Source of the DNA: Micromussa lordhowensis
Taxonomy: Eukaryota; Cnidaria; Anthozoa; Scleractinia; Lobophylliidae
Direction: 5' to 3'
DNA: 64,000 bases
Assembly (NCBI GenBank): GCA_964020085.1
Contig: CAXHUQ010001500.1
Coordinates: forward strand, 1-64,000
This document shows positions 1-10,230 of the stretch, piece after piece. Within the stretch, counting starts at the first letter, position 1, and each line of letters opens with the position of its first letter. The position numbers and the translations under genes were made by a program. The notes under the pieces are model-generated. The model ran no database searches, was not told the origin of the DNA, and was given only the letters and a program-made list of their open reading frames with translations.

Positions 1-3
1 CCG

Positions 4-26
4 GCTGGCTGACTCGTTAGCCGAGC
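4..26 (+). other. Imperfect hairpin at the B-to-A junction
   Basis: GCTGGCT (4-10) can pair with AGCC (19-22) and AGC (24-26), giving seven base pairs with a one-base bulge at G23 around an 8-base loop. It recurs in every unit at the same phase and spans the start of monomer A. Such dyads are reported as common in centromeric satellites. No function is shown by the sequence. Confidence 0.6.
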
Positions 27-150
27 TTGACGCGTGTCGCAACTTGGCAAACTAATGGCACCAAAGCACTCCTGGGGTGGGTCCGGGTCCACATGCAAAG
101 TTTCGGAGCTGCGCGACATCTCGCACTATGCTAACCAGCCCGTTTGCTAA
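17..150 (+). repeat. Monomer A (134 bp) of the dimer, first copy
   Basis: Taking the shared TTAGCCGA as the monomer start, A runs 134 bp to the next TTAGCCGA. Over rel 17-142 it aligns to monomer B without gaps with 15 differences in 126 bp (about 88% identity), so the two derive from one ancestral monomer. Diagnostic A bases include TGGCACC, CCTGGGGTGGG, CCACATGC, GTTTCGG, CGACATCTCGC and TAACCAG. A ends with the 8-bp TTTGCTAA where B has a 33-bp segment. Confidence 0.93.
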
Positions 151-155
151 TTAGC
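146..155 (+). other. Perfect 10-bp palindrome at the A-to-B junction
   Basis: GCTAATTAGC is its own reverse complement and straddles the start of monomer B in every normal unit. In trimer units it occurs twice (start of the hybrid monomer and start of B). It is lost in the two 159-bp units, which lack this junction. Confidence 0.85.
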
Positions 156-161
156 CGAACT

Positions 162-185
162 TTGCGCGCGTCGCAACTTTGCAAA
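162..185 (+). other. Hairpin and palindrome in the 5' part of monomer B
   Basis: TTGCG (162-166) pairs perfectly with CGCAA (172-176) around the loop CGCGT, and the palindrome TTTGCAAA follows at 178-185. In monomer A both are broken by substitutions (TTGAC and TTGGCAAA), so this dyad cluster is specific to B and to the B-derived 5' part of the trimer hybrid monomers. The V variants (rel 170 and 172 changed) also disrupt the hairpin. Confidence 0.65.
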
Positions 186-276
186 CTAATACCACCAAAG
201 CACTCCCGGGGTCGGTCCGGGTCCAAATGCGAAGTATCGGAGCTGCGCGAAATCTCCCACTATGCTAATCAGCCCG

Positions 277-309
277 CAGATCCCCAGGCGTGGCCGGCTG
301 GCTGACTCG
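277..309 (+). repeat. B-specific 33-bp segment replacing 8 bp of A
   Basis: After the shared AGCCCG, monomer B continues with 33 bp (beginning CAGATCCCCAGGCGTGG and ending GGCTGACTCG) before the next TTAGCC, while monomer A has only TTTGCTAA there. The segment includes GGCCGGC and a tandem GGCTGGCT. It accounts for the whole length difference between A and B. I see no target-site duplication or similarity to the rest of the unit, so its origin (insertion into B or loss from A) cannot be decided. Confidence 0.85.
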
Positions 310-3300
310 TTAGCCGAGCTTGACGCGTGTCGCAACTTGGCAAACTAATGGCACCAAAGCACTCCTGGGGTGGGTCCGGGTCCACATGCAAAGTTTCGGA
401 GCTGCGCGACATCTCGCACTATGCTAACCAGCCCGTTTGCTAATTAGCCGAACTTTGCGCGCGTCGCAACTTTGCAAACTAATACCACCAAAGCACTCCC
501 GGGGTCGGTCCGGGTCCAAATGCGAAGTATCGGAGCTGCGCGAAATCTCCCACTATGCTAATCAGCCCGCAGATCCCCAGGCGTGGCCGGCTGGCTGACT
601 CGTTAGCCGAGCTTGACGCGTGTCGCAACTTGGCAAACTAATGGCACCAAAGCACTCCTGGGGTGGGTCCGGGTCCACATGCAAAGTTTCGGAGCTGCGC
701 GACATCTCGCACTATGCTAACCAGCCCGTTTGCTAATTAGCCGAACTTTGCGCGCGTCGCAACTTTGCAAACTAATACCACCAAAGCACTCCCGGGGTCG
801 GTCCGGGTCCAAATGCGAAGTATCGGAGCTGCGCGAAATCTCCCACTATGCTAATCAGCCCGCAGATCCCCAGGCGTGGCCGGCTGGCTGACTCGTTAGC
901 CGAGCTTGACGCGTGTCGCAACTTGGCAAACTAATGGCACCAAAGCACTCCTGGGGTGGGTCCGGGTCCACATGCAAAGTTTCGGAGCTGCGCGACATCT
1001 CGCACTATGCTAACCAGCCCGTTTGCTAATTAGCCGAACTTTGCGCGCGTCGCAACTTTGCAAACTAATACCACCAAAGCACTCCCGGGGTCGGTCCGGG
1101 TCCAAATGCGAAGTATCGGAGCTGCGCGAAATCTCCCACTATGCTAATCAGCCCGCAGATCCCCAGGCGTGGCCGGCTGGCTGACTCGTTAGCCGAGCTT
1201 GACGCGTGTCGCAACTTGGCAAACTAATGGCACCAAAGCACTCCTGGGGTGGGTCCGGGTCCACATGCAAAGTTTCGGAGCTGCGCGACATCTCGCACTA
1301 TGCTAACCAGCCCGTTTGCTAATTAGCCGAACTTTGCGCGCGTCGCAACTTTGCAAACTAATACCACCAAAGCACTCCCGGGGTCGGTCCGGGTCCAAAT
1401 GCGAAGTATCGGAGCTGCGCGAAATCTCCCACTATGCTAATCAGCCCGCAGATCCCCAGGCGTGGCCGGCTGGCTGACTCGTTAGCCGAGCTTGACGCGT
1501 GTCGCAACTTGGCAAACTAATGGCACCAAAGCACTCCTGGGGTGGGTCCGGGTCCACATGCAAAGTTTCGGAGCTGCGCGACATCTCGCACTATGCTAAC
1601 CAGCCCGTTTGCTAATTAGCCGAACTTTGCGCGCGTCGCAACTTTGCAAACTAATACCACCAAAGCACTCCCGGGGTCGGTCCGGGTCCAAATGCGAAGT
1701 ATCGGAGCTGCGCGAAATCTCCCACTATGCTAATCAGCCCGCAGATCCCCAGGCGTGGCCGGCTGGCTGACTCGTTAGCCGAGCTTGACGCGTGTCGCAA
1801 CTTGGCAAACTAATGGCACCAAAGCACTCCTGGGGTGGGTCCGGGTCCACATGCAAAGTTTCGGAGCTGCGCGACATCTCGCACTATGCTAACCAGCCCG
1901 TTTGCTAATTAGCCGAACTTTGCGCGCGTCGCAACTTTGCAAACTAATACCACCAAAGCACTCCCGGGGTCGGTCCGGGTCCAAATGCGAAGTATCGGAG
2001 CTGCGCGAAATCTCCCACTATGCTAATCAGCCCGCAGATCCCCAGGCGTGGCCGGCTGGCTGACTCGTTAGCCGAGCTTGACGCGTGTCGCAACTTGGCA
2101 AACTAATGGCACCAAAGCACTCCTGGGGTGGGTCCGGGTCCACATGCAAAGTTTCGGAGCTGCGCGACATCTCGCACTATGCTAACCAGCCCGTTTGCTA
2201 ATTAGCCGAACTTTGCGCGCGTCGCAACTTTGCAAACTAATACCACCAAAGCACTCCCGGGGTCGGTCCGGGTCCAAATGCGAAGTATCGGAGCTGCGCG
2301 AAATCTCCCACTATGCTAATCAGCCCGCAGATCCCCAGGCGTGGCCGGCTGGCTGACTCGTTAGCCGAGCTTGACGCGTGTCGCAACTTGGCAAACTAAT
2401 GGCACCAAAGCACTCCTGGGGTGGGTCCGGGTCCACATGCAAAGTTTCGGAGCTGCGCGACATCTCGCACTATGCTAACCAGCCCGTTTGCTAATTAGCC
2501 GAACTTTGCGCGCGTCGCAACTTTGCAAACTAATACCACCAAAGCACTCCCGGGATCGGTCCGGGTCCAAATGCGAAGTATCGGAGCTGCGCGAAATCTC
2601 CCACTATGCTAATCAGCCCGCAGATCCCCAGGCGTGGCCGGCTGGCTGACTCGTTAGCCGAGCTTGACGCGTGTCGCAACTTGGCAAACTAATGGCACCA
2701 AAGCACTCCTGGGGTGGGTCCGGGTCCACATGCAAAGTTTCGGAGCTGCGCGACATCTCGCACTATGCTAACCAGCCCGTTTGCTAATTAGCCGAACTTT
2801 GCGCGCGTCGCAACTTTGCAAACTAATACCACCAAAGCACTCCCGGGGTCGGTCCGGGTCCAAATGCGAAGTATCGGAGCTGCGCGAAATCTCCCACTAT
2901 GCTAATCAGCCCGCAGATCCCCAGGCGTGGCCGGCTGGCTGACTCGTTAGCCGAGCTTGACGCGTGTCGCAACTTGGCAAACTAATGGCACCAAAGCACT
3001 CCTGGGGTGGGTCCGGGTCCACATGCAAAGTTTCGGAGCTGCGCGACATCTCGCACTATGCTAACCAGCCCGTTTGCTAATTAGCCGAACTTTGCGCGCG
3101 TCGCAACTTTGCAAACTAATACCACCAAAGCACTCCCGGGGTCGGTCCGGGTCCAAATGCGAAGTATCGGAGCTGCGCGAAATCTCCCACTATGCTAATC
3201 AGCCCGCAGATCCCCAGGCGTGGCCGGCTGGCTGACTCGTTAGCCGAGCTTGACGCGTGTCGCAACTTGGCAAACTAATGGCACCAAAGCACTCCTGGGG

Positions 3301-6300
3301 TGGGTCCGGGTCCACATGCAAAGTTTCGGAGCTGCGCGACATCTCGCACTATGCTAACCAGCCCGTTTGCTAATTAGCCGAACTTTGCGCGCGTCGCAAC
3401 TTTGCAAACTAATACCACCAAAGCACTCCCGGGGTCGGTCCGGGTCCAAATGCGAAGTATCGGAGCTGCGCGAAATCTCCCACTATGCTAATCAGCCCGC
3501 AGATCCCCAGGCGTGGCCGGCTGGCTGACTCGTTAGCCGAGCTTGACGCGTGTCGCAACTTGGCAAACTAATGGCACCAAAGCACTCCTGGGGTGGGTCC
3601 GGGTCCACATGCAAAGTTTCGGAGCTGCGCGACATCTCGCACTATGCTAACCAGCCCGTTTGCTAATTAGCCGAACTTTGCGCGCGTCGCAACTTTGCAA
3701 ACTAATACCACCAAAGCACTCCCGGGGTCGGTCCGGGTCCAAATGCGAAGTATCGGAGCTGCGCGAAATCTCCCACTATGCTAATCAGCCCGCAGATCCC
3801 CAGGCGTGGCCGGCTGGCTGACTCGTTAGCCGAGCTTGACGCGTGTCGCAACTTGGCAAACTAATGGCACCAAAGCACTCCTGGGGTGGGTCCGGGTCCA
3901 CATGCAAAGTTTCGGAGCTGCGCGACATCTCGCACTATGCTAACCAGCCCGTTTGCTAATTAGCCGAACTTTGCGCGCGTCGCAACTTTGCAAACTAATA
4001 CCACCAAAGCACTCCCGGGGTCGGTCCGGGTCCAAATGCGAAGTATCGGAGCTGCGCGAAATCTCCCACTATGCTAATCAGCCCGCAGATCCCCAGGCGT
4101 GGCCGGCTGGCTGACTCGTTAGCCGAGCTTGACGCGTGTCGCAACTTGGCAAACTAATGGCACCAAAGCACTCCTGGGGTGGGTCCGGGTCCACATGCAA
4201 AGTTTCGGAGCTGCGCGACATCTCGCACTATGCTAACCAGCCCGTTTGCTAATTAGCCGAACTTTGCGCGCGTCGCAACTTTGCAAACTAATACCACCAA
4301 AGCACTCCCGGGGTCGGTCCGGGTCCAAATGCGAAGTATCGGAGCTGCGCGAAATCTCCCACTATGCTAATCAGCCCGCAGATCCCCAGGCGTGGCCGGC
4401 TGGCTGACTCGTTAGCCGAGCTTGACGCGTGTCGCAACTTGGCAAACTAATGGCACCAAAGCACTCCTGGGGTGGGTCCGGGTCCACATGCAAAGTTTCG
4501 GAGCTGCGCGACATCTCGCACTATGCTAACCAGCCCGTTTGCTAATTAGCCGAACTTTGCGCGCGTCGCAACTTTGCAAACTAATACCACCAAAGCACTC
4601 CCGGGGTCGGTCCGGGTCCAAATGCGAAGTATCGGAGCTGCGCGAAATCTCCCACTATGCTAATCAGCCCGCAGATCCCCAGGCGTGGCCGGCTGGCTGA
4701 CTCGTTAGCCGAGCTTGACGCGTGTCGCAACTTGGCAAACTAATGGCACCAAAGCACTCCTGGGGTGGGTCCGGGTCCACATGCAAAGTTTCGGAGCTGC
4801 GCGACATCTCGCACTATGCTAACCAGCCCGTTTGCTAATTAGCCGAACTTTGCGCGCGTCGCAACTTTGCAAACTAATACCACCAAAGCACTCCCGGGGT
4901 CGGTCCGGGTCCAAATGCGAAGTATCGGAGCTGCGCGAAATCTCCCACTATGCTAATCAGCCCGCAGATCCCCAGGCGTGGCCGGCTGGCTGACTCGTTA
5001 GCCGAGCTTGACGCGTGTCGCAACTTGGCAAACTAATGGCACCAAAGCACTCCTGGGGTGGGTCCGGGTCCACATGCAAAGTTTCGGAGCTGCGCGACAT
5101 CTCGCACTATGCTAACCAGCCCGTTTGCTAATTAGCCGAACTTTGCGCGCGTCGCAACTTTGCAAACTAATACCACCAAAGCACTCCCGGGGTCGGTCCG
5201 GGTCCAAATGCGAAGTATCGGAGCTGCGCGAAATCTCCCACTATGCTAATCAGCCCGCAGATCCCCAGGCGTGGCCGGCTGGCTGACTCGTTAGCCGAGC
5301 TTGACGCGTGTCGCAACTTGGCAAACTAATGGCACCAAAGCACTCCTGGGGTGGGTCCGGGTCCACATGCAAAGTTTCGGAGCTGCGCGACATCTCGCAC
5401 TATGCTAACCAGCCCGTTTGCTAATTAGCCGAACTTTGCGCGCGTCGCAACTTTGCAAACTAATACCACCAAAGCACTCCCGGGGTCGGTCCGGGTCCAA
5501 ATGCGAAGTATCGGAGCTGCGCGAAATCTCCCACTATGCTAATCAGCCCGCAGATCCCCAGGCGTGGCCGGCTGGCTGACTCGTTAGCCGAGCTTGACGC
5601 GTGTCGCAACTTGGCAAACTAATGGCACCAAAGCACTCCTGGGGTGGGTCCGGGTCCACATGCAAAGTTTCGGAGCTGCGCGACATCTCGCACTATGCTA
5701 ACCAGCCCGTTTGCTAATTAGCCGAACTTTGCGCGCGTCGCAACTTTGCAAACTAATACCACCAAAGCACTCCCGGGGTCGGTCCGGGTCCAAATGCGAA
5801 GTATCGGAGCTGCGCGAAATCTCCCACTATGCTAATCAGCCCGCAGATCCCCAGGCGTGGCCGGCTGGCTGACTCGTTAGCCGAGCTTGACGCGTGTCGC
5901 AACTTGGCAAACTAATGGCACCAAAGCACTCCTGGGGTGGGTCCGGGTCCACATGCAAAGTTTCGGAGCTGCGCGACATCTCGCACTATGCTAACCAGCC
6001 CGTTTGCTAATTAGCCGAACTTTGCGCGCGTCGCAACTTTGCAAACTAATACCACCAAAGCACTCCCGGGGTCGGTCCGGGTCCAAATGCGAAGTATCGG
6101 AGCTGCGCGAAATCTCCCACTATGCTAATCAGCCCGCAGATCCCCAGGCGTGGCCGGCTGGCTGACTCGTTAGCCGAGCTTGACGCGTGTCGCAACTTGG
6201 CAAACTAATGGCACCAAAGCACTCCTGGGGTGGGTCCGGGTCCACATGCAAAGTTTCGGAGCTGCGCGACATCTCGCACTATGCTAACCAGCCCGTTTGC

Positions 6301-8497
6301 TAATTAGCCGAACTTTGCGCGCGTCGCAACTTTGCAAACTAATACCACCAAAGCACTCCCGGGGTCGGTCCGGGTCCAAATGCGAAGTATCGGAGCTGCG
6401 CGAAATCTCCCACTATGCTAATCAGCCCGCAGATCCCCAGGCGTGGCCGGCTGGCTGACTCGTTAGCCGAGCTTGACGCGTGTCGCAACTTGGCAAACTA
6501 ATGGCACCAAAGCACTCCTGGGGTGGGTCCGGGTCCACATGCAAAGTTTCGGAGCTGCGCGACATCTCGCACTATGCTAACCAGCCCGTTTGCTAATTAG
6601 CCGAACTTTGCGCGCGTCGCAACTTTGCAAACTAATACCACCAAAGCACTCCCGGGGTCGGTCCGGGTCCAAATGCGAAGTATCGGAGCTGCGCGAAATC
6701 TCCCACTATGCTAATCAGCCCGCAGATCCCCAGGCGTGGCCGGCTGGCTGACTCGTTAGCCGAGCTTGACGCGTGTCGCAACTTGGCAAACTAATGGCAC
6801 CAAAGCACTCCTGGGGTGGGTCCGGGTCCACATGCAAAGTTTCGGAGCTGCGCGACATCTCGCACTATGCTAACCAGCCCGTTTGCTAATTAGCCGAACT
6901 TTGCGCGCGTCGCAACTTTGCAAACTAATACCACCAAAGCACTCCCGGGGTCGGTCCGGGTCCAAATGCGAAGTATCGGAGCTGCGCGAAATCTCCCACT
7001 ATGCTAATCAGCCCGCAGATCCCCAGGCGTGGCCGGCTGGCTGACTCGTTAGCCGAGCTTGACGCGTGTCGCAACTTGGCAAACTAATGGCACCAAAGCA
7101 CTCCTGGGGTGGGTCCGGGTCCACATGCAAAGTTTCGGAGCTGCGCGACATCTCGCACTATGCTAACCAGCCCGTTTGCTAATTAGCCGAACTTTGCGCG
7201 CGTCGCAACTTTGCAAACTAATACCACCAAAGCACTCCCGGGGTCGGTCCGGGTCCAAATGCGAAGTATCGGAGCTGCGCGAAATCTCCCACTATGCTAA
7301 TCAGCCCGCAGATCCCCAGGCGTGGCCGGCTGGCTGACTCGTTAGCCGAGCTTGACGCGTGTCGCAACTTGGCAAACTAATGGCACCAAAGCACTCCTGG
7401 GGTGGGTCCGGGTCCACATGCAAAGTTTCGGAGCTGCGCGACATCTCGCACTATGCTAACCAGCCCGTTTGCTAATTAGCCGAACTTTGCGCGCGTCGCA
7501 ACTTTGCAAACTAATACCACCAAAGCACTCCCGGGGTCGGTCCGGGTCCAAATGCGAAGTATCGGAGCTGCGCGAAATCTCCCACTATGCTAATCAGCCC
7601 GCAGATCCCCAGGCGTGGCCGGCTGGCTGACTCGTTAGCCGAGCTTGACGCGTGTCGCAACTTGGCAAACTAATGGCACCAAAGCACTCCTGGGGTGGGT
7701 CCGGGTCCACATGCAAAGTTTCGGAGCTGCGCGACATCTCGCACTATGCTAACCAGCCTGTTTGCTAATTAGCCGAACTTTGCGCGCGTCGCAACTTTGC
7801 AAACTAATACCACCAAAGCACTCCCGGGGTCGGTCCGGGTCCAAATGCGAAGTATCGGAGCTGCGCGAAATCTCCCACTATGCTAATCAGCCCGCAGATC
7901 CCCAGGCGTGGCCGGCTGGCTGACTCGTTAGCCGAGCTTGACGCGTGTCGCAACTTGGCAAACTAATGGCACCAAAGCACTCCTGGGGTGGGTCCGGGTC
8001 CACATGCAAAGTTTCGGAGCTGCGCGACATCTCGCACTATGCTAACCAGCCCGTTTGCTAATTAGCCGAACTTTGCGCGCGTCGCAACTTTGCAAACTAA
8101 TACCACCAAAGCACTCCCGGGGTCGGTCCGGGTCCAAATGCGAAGTATCGGAGCTGCGCGAAATCTCCCACTATGCTAATCAGCCCGCAGATCCCCAGGC
8201 GTGGCCGGCTGGCTGACTCGTTAGCCGAGCTTGACGCGTGTCGCAACTTGGCAAACTAATGGCACCAAAGCACTCCTGGGGTGGGTCCGAGTCCACATGC
8301 AAAGTTTCGGAGCTGCGCGACATCTCGCACTATGCTAACCAGCCCGTTTGCTAATTAGCCGAACTTTGCGCGCGTCGCAACTTTGCAAACTAATACCACC
8401 AAAGCACTCCCGGGGTCGGTCCGGGTCCAAATGCGAAGTATCGGAGCTGCGCGAAATCTCCCACTATGCTAATCAGCCCGCAGATCCCCAGGCGTGG

Positions 8498-8924
8498 CCG
8501 GCTGGCTGACTCGTTAGCCGAGCTTGACGCGTGTCGCAACTTGGCAAACTAATGGCACCAAAGCACTCCTGGGGTGGGTCCGGGTCCACATGCAAAGTTT
8601 CGGAGCTGCGCAACATCTCGCACTATGCTAACCAGCCCGTTTGCTAATTAGCCGAACTTTGCGCGCGTCGCAACTTTGCAAACTAATACCACCAAAGCAC
8701 TCCTGGGGTGGGTCCGGGTCCACATGCAAAGTTTCGGAGCTGCGCGACATCTCGCACTATGCTAACCAGCCCGTTTGCTAATTAGCCGAACTTTGCGCGC
8801 GTCGCAACTTTGCAAACTAATACCACCAAAGCACTCCCGGGGTCGGTCCGGGTCCAAATGCGAAGTATCGGAGCTGCGCGAAATCTCCCACTATGCTAAT
8901 CAGCCCGCAGATCCCCAGGCGTGG
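8498..8924 (+). repeat. Trimer unit T1 (A, B/A hybrid, B; 427 bp)
   Basis: First trimer in the window. Monomer A is followed by a hybrid monomer (8648-8781) that starts as B and switches to A inside the 14-bp shared block CACCAAAGCACTCC (8690-8703), then by a normal B. The switch is shown by TACCACC (B) followed by CCTGGGGTGGG (A). The linked G-to-A marker (GCGCAACAT) is at 8612. All other trimers have the same junction. Confidence 0.95.
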
Positions 8925-9803
8925 CCGGCTGGCTGACTCGTTAGCCGAGCTTGACGCGTGTCGCAACTTGGCAAACTAATGGCACCAAAGCACTCCTGGG
9001 GTGGGTCCGGGTCCACATGCAAAGTTTCGGAGCTGCGCGACATCTCGCACTATGCTAACCAGCCCGTTTGCTAATTAGCCGAACTTTGCGTGCGTCGCAA
9101 CTTTGCAAACTAATACCACCAAAGCACTCCCGGGGTCGGTCCGGGTCCAAATGCGAAGTATCGGAGCTGCGCGAAATCTCCCACTATGCTAATCAGCCCG
9201 CAGATCCCCAGGCGTGGCCGGCTGGCTGACTCGTTAGCCGAGCTTGACGCGTGTCGCAACTTGGCAAACTAATGGCACCAAAGCACTCCTGGGGTGGGTC
9301 CGGGTCCACATGCAAAGTTTCGGAGCTGCGCGACATCTCGCACTATGCTAACCAGCCTGTTTGCTAATTAGCCGAACTTTGCGCGCGTCGCAACTTTGCA
9401 AACTAATACCACCAAAGCACTCCCGGGGTCGGTCCGGGTCCAAATGCGAAGTATCGGAGCTGCGCGAAATCTCCCACTATGCTAATCAGCCCGCAGATCC
9501 CCAGGCGTGGCCGGCTGGCTGACTCGTTAGCCGAGCTTGACGCGTGTCGCAACTTGGCAAACTAATGGCACCAAAGCACTCCTGGGGTGGGTCCGGGTCC
9601 ACATGCAAAGTTTCGGAGCTGCGCGACATCTCGCACTATGCTAACCAGCCCGTTTGCTAATTAGCCGAACTTTGCGCGCGTCGCAACTTTGCAAACTAAT
9701 ACCACCAAAGCACTCCCGGGGTCGGTCCGGGTCCAAATGCGAAGTATCGGAGCTGCGCGAAATCTCCCACTATGCTAATCAGCCCGCAGATCCCCAGGCG
9801 TGG

Positions 9804-10230
9804 CCGGCTGGCTGACTCGTTAGCCGAGCTTGACGCGTGTCGCAACTTGGCAAACTAATGGCACCAAAGCACTCCTGGGGTGGGTCCGGGTCCACATGCA
9901 AAGTTTCGGAGCTGCGCAACATCTCGCACTATGCTAACCAGCCCGTTTGCTAATTAGCCGAACTTTGCGCGCGTCGCAACTTTGCAAACTAATACCACCA
10001 AAGCACTCCTGGGGTGGGTCCGGGTCCACATGCAAAGTTTCGGAGCTGCGCGACATCTCGCACTATGCTAACCAGCCCGTTTGCTAATTAGCCGAACTTT
10101 GCGCGCGTCGCAACTTTGCAAACTAATACCACCAAAGCACTCCCGGGGTCGGTCCGGGTCCAAATGCGAAGTATCGGAGCTGCGCGAAATCTCCCACTAT
10201 GCTAATCAGCCCGCAGATCCCCAGGCGTGG
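9804..10230 (+). repeat. Trimer unit T2 (427 bp)
   Basis: Same A, hybrid, B structure and switch block as T1; linked GCGCAACAT marker at 9918. It follows T1 by 1306 bp. The unit two slots after T1 (9218) carries the rel 141 C-to-T change but not the rel 169 change. Confidence 0.94.

Larger units (their letters stand above)
1..293 (+). repeat. Reference 293-bp satellite unit (first copy)
   Basis: This copy equals the majority sequence of the array and is used as the reference; 'rel n' in other entries means base n of this unit. Next copies start at 294, 587, 880 and so on without a length change up to 8498. It contains an MluI-type ACGCGT in monomer A (rel 30-35) and an SmaI/XmaI-type CCCGGG in monomer B (rel 205-210). 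Each site occurs once per normal unit, so either site would give a 293-bp ladder with 427-bp rungs for trimer units. The phase chosen is arbitrary; the biological start of the unit is unknown. Confidence 0.97.
151..309 (+). repeat. Monomer B (159 bp) of the dimer, first copy
   Basis: The second monomer runs from TTAGCCGA at 151 to the next one at 310. Diagnostic B bases include TACCACC, CCCGGGGTCGG, CCAAATGC, GTATCGG, CGAAATCTCCC and TAATCAG. It exceeds A by 25 bp because of its distinct 33-bp 3' segment. A and B average 146.5 bp, close to the length of DNA wrapped on a nucleosome core. Confidence 0.93.
1..8497 (+). repeat. Domain 1: 29 near-identical 293-bp units
   Basis: Twenty-nine units follow each other with no length change. 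Reading through them I saw only three substitutions: G to A at 2555, C to T at 7759 and G to A at 8290. There are no trimers and no TTAGGG variants. This is the most homogeneous part of the window, consistent with recent local amplification or conversion from one template. Confidence 0.9.

Noticed and set aside
71..90. G-quadruplex at GGGGTGGGTCCGGG
   Set aside because: Only three G runs of three or more occur close together on this strand in monomer A, and fewer in B; the usual four-run pattern is not met.
1..293. CENP-B box (NTTCGNNNNANNCGGGN) in either strand
   Set aside because: TTCGGAGCTGCGCGA and CCCGTTTGCTAATTA each match one half only; no position fits the required bases of both halves.
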